60,614 bases of DNA from an uncultured Gammaproteobacteria bacterium (GCA_913061315.1 CAJXUC010000016.1:1-60614), one strand, 5' to 3'. Shown: positions 7,262-16,614, numbered from the stretch's first letter. The notes: a model not told the origin generated them from the letters alone. Numbers and translations: made by a program.

Positions 7262-8077
7262 TTATTCTGTTTTAACTTGATGGACGTGAATGTCTTGCTG
7301 TGGGTAAGGGATTTTAATACCGGCTTCATCTAACTTGCCCTTAATGCTCTCAAGTAACTCAGCTCTAACGGTCCAATAGTCTGTCGAATTTACCCAAGGA
7401 CGAACATTCAAGTTAACGCTGCTATGACCCAGCTCTGAGACAGAAACGCTGGGTGTGGGGTCTTTCATAATAAGGACGTTCGACACTAATATCGCCATAA
7501 TAATGTCACGCGCTTGACCGATATTTTCGTCATAACCAATCCCGATAACAAGGTCAATACGACGAGTAGGTAATGCACTAGTGTTGATAATAATACCGCT
7601 CAAAATAGCTGAGTTTGGAATAATGATGCGTTGGTTATCTCCAGTATGCATCAGGGTTGCAAACAATCCAATTTCGTCAATGACACCTGCTGCACCACCT
7701 GCGGTTACGAAGTCACCCATCTTGAATGGACGAAAAATGATGATCATAACGCCAGCCGCAAAATTAGATAATGAATCTTTTAGTGCTAAACCGACGGCTA
7801 AACTGACAGCACCTAAAACCGCTATTAATGATGTGACGTTTAAACCGAGGGAGTCTCCGGCGGCAAGTGCCACAACGATGATCAATAAGCCGTAAGCAAT
7901 ACGGCCTAAAAACTCGACTAGCATCGAGTCAGTTCCTGACTGGATGAGTACTTTCTTGAGTAGATTACTTAGGACTCGAGCAATGATTTTACCAATAATA
8001 AATATTGCAATTACAATACTGACTTTAATGCCCCAATCGATTCCATTATTAGCGATCCAGTTGGTTAGACTTTCCAT
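7262..8077 (-). CDS. mscS: Small-conductance mechanosensitive channel, MscS family
   Basis: At 271 residues it is close to E. coli MscS. Three N-terminal membrane helices (about 17-105) end in the Gly/Ala-rich pore helix (LGAVSLAVGLALKDSLSNF), followed by FRPFKMGDFV, which leads into the cytoplasmic beta domain and cage (about 115-271). The inner-membrane heptamer opens on membrane tension to release solutes during hypo-osmotic shock. It is monocistronic and converges on the catabolic cluster, with 72 bases between them and no clear terminator. Nothing is missing from the family core. Confidence 0.92.
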   Translation of the reverse strand: MESLTNWIANNGIDWGIKVSIVIAIFIIGKIIARVLSNLLKKVLIQSGTDSMLVEFLGRIAYGLLIIVVALAAGDSLGLNVTSLIAVLGAVSLAVGLALKDSLSNFAAGVMIIIFRPFKMGDFVTAGGAAGVIDEIGLFATLMHTGDNQRIIIPNSAILSGIIINTSALPTRRIDLVIGIGYDENIGQARDIIMAILVSNVLIMKDPTPSVSVSELGHSSVNLNVRPWVNSTDYWTVRAELLESIKGKLDEAGIKIPYPQQDIHVHQVKTE

Positions 8078-8127
8078 ATTTTTTCCAGTTTTAGAGTAAT
8101 AAAATTACGAATCAATATTTATTTAAA

Positions 8128-8521
8128 GTGATAAATCCATTCCAAATAAAAACTGAGTTTGCAAATTCCTGTAGATCCAAGTCGACAGTGACTATGCGAC
8201 TGGTAAATTTCGAAATAAGGGCTGAAAAAGTTATTATTGGCTTGAATGCCTTTATGTATGGATTAGAATTAAACCAAGTCTTACGTGATGACTTGATGAC
8301 GATGAACCAAACGAAATTAAAGGTGTTGAACCTTGGGGCGTGCTGTCGCCGCAAGCACATGGACCATCCTTAGATTTACCGAGGACAAGCGACTATTAAT
8401 GTGTAATACGGCTGAATATTTTCCTGTAATCGATGCCAGTCAATTACAAAATCGACGGCGGTATCATCAATTTAAATGGCGTTATCGGTTGAATCTGAAA
8501 TTGGATAAGTTCGCAAAGTAA
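8128..8521 (+). other. Orphan or decayed coding stretch in two frames
   Basis: Two overlapping plus-strand frames (8128-8373, GTG start, and 8333-8521) together cover most of the gap between mscS and the EamA gene. The second ends with RRRYHQFKWRYRLNLKL, which recalls the Arg-rich entry motif of c-di-GMP-binding PilZ domains but stops before the rest of such a domain. If the two frames were once one gene, a frameshift near 8340-8370 now separates them. I do not recognise the first part. No ribosome-binding site is convincing. Confidence 0.3.
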
Positions 8522-8550
8522 GTTTTTAATATAGTGTGCAAAACGTATTC

Positions 8551-9435
8551 TTAAATCCCCCGTCTATTGAGCTGAACTTCACGCCAACCAATATATAAGC
8601 CTGAGCTAACAATAACAGTGATACCCATAAAAACAATTATATCGGGTACTTCTCCCCAAAAGAAAAAGCCGGCCAGAATACTCCAAATCAATTGAACATA
8701 TTTAAAGGGCGCAACTACCACCACTGGCGCATAGCGGAAAGCTTCAATCAAAAAGAAATGCGCAATAACAAAACTAGCAGCGCAAAAGGCATACCAGAAA
8801 ATATGGGTTGGCTGTATTGGCTGCCAGCCATCACCACTAGTTGCCGCACCCGTTAAGGCCAAAATAATGGCTGTAGTTAGAATAATACGTTTTGATGACT
8901 CATCCGTGGTCATGGTTCGGGTCACCATGTCTCGAAAAGCATCTGCGACTGCCACTACCAGTGGTAATAAAATGGCCCAATGCATAGTAGAAGAGCCTGG
9001 CCGAATTACAATAAGCACTCCAAGAAACCCGATACTTACGGCTACTAGTCTTTGTATACCAACGGATTCCTTTAAAAAAAGGCGCCCAAATAAAGTCATG
9101 AACAAAGGTCCAGCAAAGGATATGGCTACCACCTCAGCCAATGGCAGGAACCTTAATGCAGTAACAAAAGCAAGAGATCCGATAGCGTAAAGTACCCCCC
9201 GATATAAATGCGGCCGCCAGCGACGAATTTCAAATAAAACTTCACCATCAAACCGCATCCATATAGCCACAATAACGGCAATCAGAATGGCCTGAATGAA
9301 TATGATTTCGCCCGGAGGGTAGTTTGGCACCAGCCATTTCGTAATGGCATCATTGGTACTTAGAAATAAGCCAGCAAAAAGCATACAAAAAATGCCGCGG
9401 ACATTGTTTGTGGTATTAGGCAATATTGATTTCAA
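8551..9435 (-). CDS. EamA/DMT-family transporter (ten-helix)
   Basis: A 294-residue inner-membrane protein with ten predicted hydrophobic helices in two five-helix EamA repeats. The first repeat has TNDAITKWLVP and LPLAEVVAISFAGPLF; the second has FRYAPVVVVAPFKYVQLIW. This family exports or imports amino acids, nucleotide-linked metabolites or S-adenosylmethionine, and the layout resembles the SAM-permease-like/RhaT branch. The substrate cannot be told from sequence. It is a single gene on the minus strand, ending about 30 bases after the orphan stretch. No operon partner is present. An AT-rich spacer separates it from hspQ. Confidence 0.85.
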   Translation of the reverse strand: MKSILPNTTNNVRGIFCMLFAGLFLSTNDAITKWLVPNYPPGEIIFIQAILIAVIVAIWMRFDGEVLFEIRRWRPHLYRGVLYAIGSLAFVTALRFLPLAEVVAISFAGPLFMTLFGRLFLKESVGIQRLVAVSIGFLGVLIVIRPGSSTMHWAILLPLVVAVADAFRDMVTRTMTTDESSKRIILTTAIILALTGAATSGDGWQPIQPTHIFWYAFCAASFVIAHFFLIEAFRYAPVVVVAPFKYVQLIWSILAGFFFWGEVPDIIVFMGITVIVSSGLYIGWREVQLNRRGI

Positions 9436-9522
9436 TAGTTATATGACTGAAGTAGTTATTAAAGAGCAACCAGTTCCAACAGTATCACTAATTGCGGAGC
9501 CTCCCTAGAGGCTGGGGATTAC

Positions 9523-9852
9523 TTAATGTCGGGAGCCTGGGCGAACGGCATAACTATCGCCTAGGAATTCATCAAAGATGTCACTTACTTCAGGATGGCT
9601 GATAGGTCGACCAGAATCATCAATCAGCAGGTTTTGTTGCGACACATATGCCGCGTAAACAGTTGATTCACTTTCAGCTAAAAGATGGTAATAGGGTTGA
9701 TCTTTTCGGGGGCGGATGTCTTCAGGAATTGATAGCCACCATTCTTCAGTATTATTGAATTCATGATCAACATCAACAATAACGCCTCTGAAAGGGAATT
9801 TCCGATGCTTTACAAGCTGTCCAATTGAAAATTTAGTTTGTATTATATTCAT
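9523..9852 (-). CDS. hspQ: Heat shock protein HspQ (YccV-like, hemimethylated-DNA-binding fold)
   Basis: A 109-residue protein with the HspQ/YccV signature: KFSIGQLVKHRKFPFRGVIV, DVDHEF, and the acidic PYYHLLAE stretch, ending with HPEVSDIFDEF. In E. coli HspQ is a small heat-shock-induced factor that stimulates Lon protease and favours DnaA degradation; it was first noted for binding hemimethylated oriC DNA. It is in single-gene context here. The gene runs from an ATG into a region with no strong terminator. Length and conserved blocks match the family well. Confidence 0.9.
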   Translation of the reverse strand: MNIIQTKFSIGQLVKHRKFPFRGVIVDVDHEFNNTEEWWLSIPEDIRPRKDQPYYHLLAESESTVYAAYVSQQNLLIDDSGRPISHPEVSDIFDEFLGDSYAVRPGSRH

Positions 9853-9950
9853 TCAGGTAAGTAAGTTGGGTCAAACATATTATTTTCAATGACTAGTGTG
9901 AATGAAATTAAATAGTCGTGTCCACTAAAAAACCAGTCTTTTTTTCAATG

Positions 9951-9981
9951 TTTAATCGATTGCTATAAATACCGGTATAAT
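9951..9981 (+). promoter_or_regulatory. Candidate sigma70 promoter for the Kazal-like gene
   Basis: A perfect -10 TATAAT lies at 9976-9981, about 35 bases before the first possible start. The -35 is poor (TTTAAT at 9951-9956, spacing 19), so the call rests mainly on the -10. Confidence 0.4.
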
Positions 9982-10016
9982 GGTTATACTTCGCTCGCCA
10001 AACGGCTTTTTATCAG

Positions 10017-10343
10017 ATGAAATTAAAGTCACATACAATGAAAAAACTAATTATTAGAATATTAACGACCAGTGCCCTGTTTCTTTGTATTACATTGCCT
10101 GACACAGTAATAAGTGGGTCTAAAAAAATACAACAAGATACGGCTAGCTTGATGCAGTGTAAAGATCCAAGGCCTGAAATGTGTATCGGGCAGTACAAGC
10201 CCGTTTGCGCGATTAAAAATACGGGTGTTCAGTGCCTGACTTCATCATGTCTCTCAATCAAAGAACTCACTTATGCTAATGCTTGTGAAGCCTGTTCGGA
10301 TTATAAAGTAGTTGAATATAAGCAAGGAGCCTGTTCGGAGTGA
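10017..10343 (+). CDS. Secreted Cys-rich Kazal-like small protein
   Basis: A 108-residue frame, or 101 residues if started at the second Met (10038). It has a basic n-region and hydrophobic segment (KKLIIRILTTSALFLCI) typical of a Sec signal peptide. The mature part has eight cysteines with the Kazal-like order: CIGQYKPVCA, then TYANACEAC, then a closing QGAC. Kazal folds inhibit serine proteases in eukaryotes; short bacterial versions are mostly periplasmic and of unknown role. It is not in an operon. Neither start has a Shine-Dalgarno, and a possible promoter lies 30-40 bases upstream. Confidence 0.7.
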   Translation: MKLKSHTMKKLIIRILTTSALFLCITLPDTVISGSKKIQQDTASLMQCKDPRPEMCIGQYKPVCAIKNTGVQCLTSSCLSIKELTYANACEACSDYKVVEYKQGACSE

Positions 10344-10539
10344 TAGTGTTTTAACTTTTAAGGAGGAGATTCCTGTTAAGTCGAATGACACGGTATTTGA
10401 TTTGAGAAAGCCATAGAATGCTGTACCGAACAGTCAGTTTCAGTATAATGTTATTAATCGAAATTTAACGGGTTGACTGGAGCTGTGAAGCTTTATCAAA
10501 ACAATTACACAAAACGTTTTACTTTTAATAGGCTGCATT

Positions 10540-10953
10540 TTGATATTATCTTGCTCGGGTAAGCGCCCGCTTAACTTGGGTGTTTCGGACGGAGCTCTTG
10601 CTTTGTGTCCGGATACGCCAAACTGTGTTTCAAGTGATGCTAAAGACGCAAAACACCAAGTACAAAATTACACCTTAGCCCTAAAATCAGACGATGCTTG
10701 GCAAGCTGTCCGCAAATTAGTGTTGAAATTGGCCCGAACTAAAATTGTAAATGAATCTGATAGCTATCTCCATGCAGAATGTCGGAGTGCCATTTTTGGT
10801 TTTGTGGATGACTTCGAATTGTACTTGCACCCTGGTGACGAGTTTATTTCAATTCGGTCCGCTGCTCGTTTGGGTTTCTCTGATCTTGGTGTTAATCGCA
10901 AGCGTGTGGAACAACTTCGTTTAATACTCTTTGATCATGGTGTATTGAAATAG
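10540..10953 (+). CDS. DUF1499 protein with a disrupted lipoprotein start
   Basis: The DUF1499 domain is clear: CPDTPNCVSS near the start, IVNESDSYLHAECRSAIFGF and DDFELYL in the middle, and RSAARLGFSDLGVNRKR near the end. The only standard in-frame start is TTG 10540, which would give 137 residues beginning at ILSCSGK. However, the in-frame codons upstream (10489-10539) encode a fine lipoprotein signal peptide, ending in the lipobox ILSC at 10543-10554, yet contain no ATG, GTG or TTG. A GTG at 10485 would join that frame if one base were removed. The protein is therefore probably an outer- or inner-membrane lipoprotein whose start is broken, mis-sequenced or non-canonical. The function of DUF1499 is unknown. 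Confidence 0.7.
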   Translation: MILSCSGKRPLNLGVSDGALALCPDTPNCVSSDAKDAKHQVQNYTLALKSDDAWQAVRKLVLKLARTKIVNESDSYLHAECRSAIFGFVDDFELYLHPGDEFISIRSAARLGFSDLGVNRKRVEQLRLILFDHGVLK

Positions 10954-11055
10954 TTTATTTGACTATAGCCTCGATTAGTAAAGCCTATCATGCGTTCTAT
11001 AAACGCGGGTCAAAACTGCATATCCCTTATTTAAATTAAAAGGTAGTACTTGATT

Positions 11056-12846
11056 ATGTACGATTACAAAGCGCCATTAAAAGAAATGCAGTTCGTGGTT
11101 GAAGAGCTGGCTGAATTGGCAGCACTGACTGAGTTACCGGGTTACGAAGAGGCTAATGATGATCTTGTTGAGGCTATTCTCGAACAGGCGGGGAAATTTG
11201 CGGAAGAGGTCATTGCACCTTTGAATCAGCCGGGCGATGTCCATGGCACATTTATTGAGAATGGGCAGGTTGTTAGCCCACCAGGTTTCAAGGATGCCTT
11301 TAAACAGTTCTCTGATAATGGTTGGTTGAGCATTAAACAACCAATTGAATTTGATGGGCAAGGTTTGCCAAATTTACTGCATTCTGCGGTCACTGAAATT
11401 TGGAACTCATCCAACATTTCGTTAGCTTTGTGTCCTTTACTGACTTCTGGAGCCATTGAGTCGATAGATGCGCATGCAAGCGATGCGTTGAAACAGAAAT
11501 ACCTCAGTAAAATGATTTCAGGTCAGTGGACTGGCACTATGAATCTTACAGAGTCTCATGCAGGTACAGACTTGGCTGCCATTAGGACCCGGGCAGAACG
11601 CGATGGTGAAAATTACCGCATCAGTGGACAAAAAATATACATTACTTGGGGTGAGCATGAGATGACTGAAAATATTGTTCATCTTGTATTAGCCCGACTG
11701 CCGGATGCACCCGAGGGTGTGAAAGGTATTTCACTGTTCTTGGTGCCCAAATTTTTGGTAAATAGTGATGGCAGTTTGGGCGATAGAAATGATTTAAAAG
11801 TCGTCTCGTTAGAGCACAAGCTTGGCATACATGCCTCACCCACTTGCGTCATGAGTTATGGTGATAACGAGGGGGCTGTTGGTTATTTGATCGGTGAAGA
11901 GAATAATGGTTTAGCTTGCATGTTCACCATGATGAATAATGCGCGCCATGAAGTTGGAATGCAGGGTGTTGGTTTATCCGAAAGAGCTTATCAGGCCGCA
12001 TTGGCATATGCACAAGAGAGAGTACAAGGCTATGCCCATGGATCAAATGATCGGGCCACTATTATTCATCACCCTGACGTTCGACGAATATTAATGCAAA
12101 TGCGAGCGTTGAGTGAAGCCAGTCGTGCATTTGGATATGTTACAGCGAGTATGACGGACCTAGCAAACCGTTCGGTTTTGGACGATGATCGATCTCGTTA
12201 TCAGCGCAGGCTTGATCTGTACATTCCTATTGTTAAATCGTGGTGTTCAGAAATGTCACAGGAAGTTACTTATTTGGGCGTACAGGTGCATGGTGGGATG
12301 GGCTTTGTTGAAGAAACGGGTGTAGCGCAATATATGCGTGATGCTCGCATTTTGACAATTTATGAGGGTACAACGGGGATTCAGGCGCTTGACTTAATGG
12401 GGCGTAAAATGTGGCGTGATCAAGGTCAGGGCATGGATGAGTTAATCGCTGATATGGAATCGTTCAAAAACACTATGCCTAGCGATACGGATGCCTTGAA
12501 TCGTATCAAGCGTGAGTTTGGCCGTTCATTGGTTGGACTAAAGGAAACAACACAATGGTTTCTGGCTGAGGCTAATGATGACCCTTATCTAAGTGGCTCA
12601 ATTGGTGTGAATTATATGATGCAAGTCGGTAATGTGATAGCAGGATGGTTGATGGCTCGATCTGCAGTTTTGGCTCAGCAGCATATAAATGCGGGTGTAA
12701 ATGATGTATTTTATAGCAATAAAATAACGACAGCTTTATTTTTTGCGGAGCATATATTACCACGAAGTGAAGCCTTAAAAATAACGGTTCAGGCGGGTTC
12801 AGATAGTGTTATGGGTATTGGTGTTGATGCGTTTAAAATCCATTAA
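11056..12846 (+). CDS. Acyl-CoA dehydrogenase, ~600-aa DmdC-like subfamily
   Basis: From ATG 11056 (AAGG upstream) the enzyme has 596 residues. It shows an N-terminal helical extension, the FAD/substrate segment TGTMNLTESHAGTDLAAIRT, the middle beta domain, and the C-terminal helical domain with catalytic Glu437 in IYEGTTGIQ. The length and the extra C-terminal domain match the acyl-CoA dehydrogenases typified by methylmercaptopropionyl-CoA dehydrogenase DmdC and related phenylacyl or fatty acyl enzymes. It introduces an alpha-beta double bond and passes electrons to ETF. It is followed within about 50 bases by a MaoC hydratase and a thioesterase, forming a short oxidation unit. DmdC function itself is not supported, since no other DMSP gene is present. 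Confidence 0.88.
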   Translation: MYDYKAPLKEMQFVVEELAELAALTELPGYEEANDDLVEAILEQAGKFAEEVIAPLNQPGDVHGTFIENGQVVSPPGFKDAFKQFSDNGWLSIKQPIEFDGQGLPNLLHSAVTEIWNSSNISLALCPLLTSGAIESIDAHASDALKQKYLSKMISGQWTGTMNLTESHAGTDLAAIRTRAERDGENYRISGQKIYITWGEHEMTENIVHLVLARLPDAPEGVKGISLFLVPKFLVNSDGSLGDRNDLKVVSLEHKLGIHASPTCVMSYGDNEGAVGYLIGEENNGLACMFTMMNNARHEVGMQGVGLSERAYQAALAYAQERVQGYAHGSNDRATIIHHPDVRRILMQMRALSEASRAFGYVTASMTDLANRSVLDDDRSRYQRRLDLYIPIVKSWCSEMSQEVTYLGVQVHGGMGFVEETGVAQYMRDARILTIYEGTTGIQALDLMGRKMWRDQGQGMDELIADMESFKNTMPSDTDALNRIKREFGRSLVGLKETTQWFLAEANDDPYLSGSIGVNYMMQVGNVIAGWLMARSAVLAQQHINAGVNDVFYSNKITTALFFAEHILPRSEALKITVQAGSDSVMGIGVDAFKIH

Positions 12847-12897
12847 GATTTTAATGAGCCCTAAAGGAAATCAGAAAGTAAATGGTAAACGATTCAA

Positions 12898-13380
12898 ATG
12901 AGTAAGCTTAAATCGAAACCTTACAAAGAGCTTGAGATTGGAGACCAAGGACGATTCTCGAAAACCGTTACTGAGCGTGACATTACTTTATTTGGTGAAA
13001 GCTCGGGTGACGTCAACCCGGTACATTTTGATGAAGCCTATGCCGCAAAGACTATTTTTAAAGGGCGGGTTGCTCACGGCCTCTGGTCCGCTAGTTTAAT
13101 ATCAACCTGTATTGGTACCGTTATGCCAGGGCCGGGTAGTATTTATTTGGGTCAAACATTAGAATTTAAATTACCCGCTCGTTTGGGTGATACCTTAACG
13201 GCCTTAGTTACTGTTGAGCAAAAGATTGATGCGAAAAAATTATTGATCCTCAATTGTGTGGTAACTAATCAAAAAAATGAAGTTGTTGTGAGCGGAAAAG
13301 CAAAGGTAATTCCACCGCGTAAGCGGGTTGAACTTAATGCGCCCGCTTTACCAGTAATTACTGTTGCCGACTGGCATTAG
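12898..13380 (+). CDS. MaoC-type (R)-specific enoyl-CoA hydratase
   Basis: A 160-residue single hot-dog domain. The hydratase motif is SGDVNPVHFDEAYAAKTIFK, with catalytic Asp38 and His43 at the D-x4-H spacing of PhaJ-type enzymes, followed by GRVAHG. It would hydrate trans-2-enoyl-CoA made by the upstream acyl-CoA dehydrogenase to (R)-3-hydroxyacyl-CoA, linking beta-oxidation to polyhydroxyalkanoate or another sink. It begins 51 bases after the dehydrogenase, and its TAG stop overlaps the next gene's GTG by one base, so translation is probably coupled. No PHA synthase is in view. Confidence 0.88.
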   Translation: MSKLKSKPYKELEIGDQGRFSKTVTERDITLFGESSGDVNPVHFDEAYAAKTIFKGRVAHGLWSASLISTCIGTVMPGPGSIYLGQTLEFKLPARLGDTLTALVTVEQKIDAKKLLILNCVVTNQKNEVVVSGKAKVIPPRKRVELNAPALPVITVADWH

Positions 13381-13829
13381 TGGTGCCTAAAGTTGATCAC
13401 GATGGGCGGGCTGGTTTTAATTTCTTTACGTCGGTCCCTACGCGTTGGGGTGATGCCGATATGTTGGGACATATTAATAATGTTATATTTGTTCGTTATC
13501 TTGAATCAGGCCGTTTAGATTATCTGGATCGAGTGCTTGGGCTAAAATTCAAGCAGCCGATGGGGCAGGGTATCTTAGTGGCAGATATGCAAATTTCCTA
13601 TTTGAGTCAGGTTCATCACCCGACAAATCTTGAAGTTTCAACGCGAATCAGTCGAATTGGCAATACTAGTTTTGACGTGTCGGCTAATATTTATGGTGAC
13701 CATGGTCAGGTGGTAGTGACATCAAAAGCTGTCTGTGTTTGGTTTGATTTTGCATTGGGCCAGAAACGCACTGTACCGCCAGCAGCGAGAGAAGCGATTT
13801 TAAATTGTGAAGTAGTCAAGCCTCACTAA
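13380..13829 (+). CDS. Acyl-CoA thioesterase, 4HBT/YbgC-like hot-dog family
   Basis: A 149-residue hot-dog thioesterase starting at GTG 13380, overlapping the upstream stop as TAGTG. The signature TRWGDADMLGHINNVIFVRY places the catalytic aspartate at about residue 27 in the 4-hydroxybenzoyl-CoA thioesterase fold. Proteins of this type hydrolyse acyl-CoA thioesters in the cytoplasm and release free CoA. As the last gene of the dehydrogenase-hydratase trio it probably clears acyl-CoA intermediates. Chain-length preference cannot be read from the sequence. No terminator is obvious in the 140 bases before the fusA2 promoter. Confidence 0.88.
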   Translation: MVPKVDHDGRAGFNFFTSVPTRWGDADMLGHINNVIFVRYLESGRLDYLDRVLGLKFKQPMGQGILVADMQISYLSQVHHPTNLEVSTRISRIGNTSFDVSANIYGDHGQVVVTSKAVCVWFDFALGQKRTVPPAAREAILNCEVVKPH

Positions 13830-13967
13830 ACCCAATTAGTCGAGAGTTTTGGTTGGAATTTTAGACTTATATAAAGCTACTTTCCAATCTGATACTATCA
13901 CTTTGCTTTGCCTAATGGATGTTTTTTAAAGCAATTCGATAGGATTGGTTTTAGTTTTCGGATTGTG

Positions 13968-13976
13968 TGGTAGAAT
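13968..13976 (+). promoter_or_regulatory. Extended -10 promoter of fusA2
   Basis: TGG followed by TAGAAT (13971-13976) makes an extended -10, with a GC-rich start region (TGTGCGCCGG) typical of growth-rate-controlled promoters. The -35 is weak. The predicted leader is about 160 bases. Confidence 0.55.
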
Positions 13977-14141
13977 GTGCGCCGGTAGAAATCCCGTTCA
14001 ATATAAATTACTTTGTAAATCAATGGCTTGCGTTAAATTGCCGTCTTTGGTGTATAAAGATAGAACGCTATTCCGTTGCAACATGCCAACAATAAGTGGG
14101 CAGTTAACAGTATTTTATAACTATTTTATTTGAGAATAACC

Positions 14142-16229
14142 ATGGCTGACCTTGATAAGTATCGAAATATTGGCATTTTTGCCCATGTTGATGCTGGTAA
14201 AACAACGACAACTGAACGCATACTAAAGCTCACTGGAAAAATCCACAAAATTGGCGAAGTGCACGATGGTGCAGCGACCACTGATTTCATGGATCAAGAG
14301 CAAGAGCGTGGTATTACAATTCAATCAGCAGCGACAAGTTGTGAGTGGGACGGTCATCGTTTCAACATCATTGATACACCAGGGCACGTAGATTTCACAA
14401 TTGAAGTTTATCGTTCATTAAAAGTACTTGATGGTGGCGTTGGCGTATTCTGTGGTTCTGGTGGTGTAGAGCCTCAATCAGAGACCAACTGGCGTTATGC
14501 GAATGAATCGCGCGTTGCTCGTGTCATCTTCGTTAATAAATTAGATCGATTAGGGGCTGATTATTACCGTGTTGTAAAGCAGGTCGAAGAAGTTCTGGGT
14601 GCTAACCCAATGATCATGGTGTTGCCAATTGGTACTGAAGAAGATTTTACTGGTTGCGTTGATTTGCTGACGCGTAAAGCGTGGGTATGGGACGGCACGG
14701 GTGACCCAACTAAATATGAAATTCAAGAGCCACCTGCTGATATGGCCGACATGGTAGAAGAGTATCGTGAAAAGCTGATTGAAATGGCTGTTGAGCAAGA
14801 TGATGATTTGCTTGAAAAGTACCTTGATGGAGAAGAGCCTACATTAGAAGACATTAAGCGTTGTATTCGTAAGGGTACGATTGCGTTGGATTTCTTCCCA
14901 ACTTACTGTGGATCGGCTTTCAAAAATAAAGGTATCCAGCTTGTATTGAATGCCGTGGTTGATTATTTGCCGAGTCCGACAGAAGTACCGCCTCAACCTG
15001 AAGTTGACCTTGAAGGTAATGCGACTGGCGATTTTGCTATTGTTGACGTCGACCGTCCGCTTCGTGCCTTGGCATTTAAGATTATGGATGACCGTTTTGG
15101 TGCCTTGACGTTTACTCGAATTTACTCAGGTAAGTTAGAAAAAGGTTCAAGCGTACTAAATACCTTCACGGGTAAGACAGAACGAATTGGCCGTATCGTA
15201 GAAATGCATGCGGATGACCGAATCGAACTTGATTCAGCCCAAGCAGGCGATATTGTTGCAATTGTTGGAATGAAAAACGTACAAACGGGCCACACTTTGT
15301 GTGATCCTAAATTCCCAGCAACTCTTGAACCTATGGTTTTTCCTGAGCCAGTTATTTCAATTTCAATTACGCCAAAGGATCAAAGTGCCTCTGAGAAAAT
15401 GGGTGTTGCACTCGGTAAAATGATTAAAGAAGATCCATCTTTCCACGTCGAAACTGACGAGGAGAGTGGTGAGACAATTATTAAAGGGATGGGCGAGTTA
15501 CACCTTGATATCAAAGTAGATATTTTGCGTCGCACGCACATGGTTGACGTAACTGTTGGTAAGCCGCAAGTAGCTTACCGCGAAACGATCACTCAGCGTA
15601 TTGAAGATAGCTACACGCACAAGAAGCAAACCGGTGGTTCTGGTCAGTTTGGTAAGATCGACTATGTTGTCGAGCCAGGAGAGCCAGGCAGTGGTTATGA
15701 GTTTGAGTCAAAGGTAACGGGTGGTAACGTACCACGTGAATTCTGGACTGCAGTTGAAAAAGGTTTTGGCGTTTGTATGGTCGAAGGTGTATTGGCGGGC
15801 TTCCCACTGCTAGACGTTAAGATAACCCTGGTGGACGGTGCTTTTCATGCAGTTGATTCATCTGCCATTGCATTTGAGACTGCGGCCAAGGGTGGCTATC
15901 GTCAGTCAATACCAAAAGCCAGCCCACAGCTAATGGAACCAATCATGAAGGTTGACGTTTTTGTACCTGAGGATCACGTAGGTGATGTTATCGGTGACTT
16001 GAATCGACGACGTGGCATGATTAAGGCTCAAGAAGCCGCTGCCAGTGGCGTGCGTGTCAAAGCGAATGTACCTCTGTCAGAAATGTTTGGTTATATCGGT
16101 GATTTGCGGACGATGACCTCAGGCCGTGGTCAGTTTTCAATGGAATTTGAGCATTACTTACCCTGCCCAAAAAATGTATCTGAACAAGTTATTAAAGAAG
16201 TGAAAGAACGTAAAGAAGCTAAAAAGTAG
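14142..16229 (+). CDS. fusA: Elongation factor G, second paralogue (EF-G2 type)
   Basis: A 695-residue translational GTPase. G1 is [14 protein letters not shown]3 is DTPGHVDF and G4 is NKLD; domains II-V follow, with domain IV carrying the tip loop near the middle of the C-terminal half and [14 protein letters not shown] in domain III. It is clearly diverged from the 700-residue EF-G at 32294, and its loops differ, for instance [15 protein letters not shown]. Second EF-Gs in other bacteria range from translocases to ribosome-recycling or stress forms. Which applies here is unknown. The start is ATG 14142 with TGAG upstream. The gene has its own promoter and terminator, just upstream of the tRNA-tuf unit. 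Confidence 0.92.
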   Translation: MADLDKYRNIGIFAHVDAGKTTTTERILKLTGKIHKIGEVHDGAATTDFMDQEQERGITIQSAATSCEWDGHRFNIIDTPGHVDFTIEVYRSLKVLDGGVGVFCGSGGVEPQSETNWRYANESRVARVIFVNKLDRLGADYYRVVKQVEEVLGANPMIMVLPIGTEEDFTGCVDLLTRKAWVWDGTGDPTKYEIQEPPADMADMVEEYREKLIEMAVEQDDDLLEKYLDGEEPTLEDIKRCIRKGTIALDFFPTYCGSAFKNKGIQLVLNAVVDYLPSPTEVPPQPEVDLEGNATGDFAIVDVDRPLRALAFKIMDDRFGALTFTRIYSGKLEKGSSVLNTFTGKTERIGRIVEMHADDRIELDSAQAGDIVAIVGMKNVQTGHTLCDPKFPATLEPMVFPEPVISISITPKDQSASEKMGVALGKMIKEDPSFHVETDEESGETIIKGMGELHLDIKVDILRRTHMVDVTVGKPQVAYRETITQRIEDSYTHKKQTGGSGQFGKIDYVVEPGEPGSGYEFESKVTGGNVPREFWTAVEKGFGVCMVEGVLAGFPLLDVKITLVDGAFHAVDSSAIAFETAAKGGYRQSIPKASPQLMEPIMKVDVFVPEDHVGDVIGDLNRRRGMIKAQEAAASGVRVKANVPLSEMFGYIGDLRTMTSGRGQFSMEFEHYLPCPKNVSEQVIKEVKERKEAKK

Positions 16230-16265
16230 TGTCTACAATCGAGTAATGGTGACTCGATATTGGAG

Positions 16266-16291
16266 GGCTTCGAATAATTCGGGGCCTTTTT
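16266..16291 (+). terminator. Intrinsic terminator after fusA2
   Basis: Arms 16266-16274 and 16278-16286 form a 9-bp stem (two G-U pairs) with a TAA loop, directly followed by five Ts. Confidence 0.8.
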
Positions 16292-16334
16292 CAATAAGGC
16301 GAAGATTAAAGTGTCAAATTAAGCGTTATTGCTA

Positions 16335-16363
16335 TTGACAGAACCATACGCCATGTAGAGAAT
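16335..16363 (+). promoter_or_regulatory. Promoter of the tRNA-tuf operon
   Basis: TTGACA (16335-16340), 17-base spacer, GAGAAT (16358-16363), then a C/G-rich start region, ending 13 bases before tRNA-Tyr. Confidence 0.65.
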
Positions 16364-16376
16364 ACGCACCTTGTTT

Positions 16377-16461
16377 GGAGGGGTTCCTGAGTGGCCAAAG
16401 GGGGCAGACTGTAAATCTGCTGGCTCAGCCTTCGGTGGTTCGAATCCACCTCCCTCCACCA
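16377..16461 (+). tRNA. tRNA-Tyr (GTA)
   Basis: An 85-base class II tRNA with long variable arm and encoded CCA. The acceptor GGAGGGG pairs with TCCCTCC, the anticodon loop CTGTAAA gives GTA, and the T arm has GGTTCGAATCC. Confidence 0.95.
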
Positions 16462-16614
16462 TTTATTAAGTTAAGGGTGACATTAGATTAAAGGTCAATG
16501 ATTTATAATGATTATTGGTTACTGGCTAATCACTTAAGAAAAGAAAATCGTGCAGGAAAGTGCGACTGGTAAGGCCAGCAAGTTTAGCGGGCCTAATCCA
16601 GGGAAGTATAGCTT

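Noticed and set aside
13945..14133. Small frame upstream of fusA2
   Set aside because: It overlaps the fusA2 promoter and leader and matches nothing.
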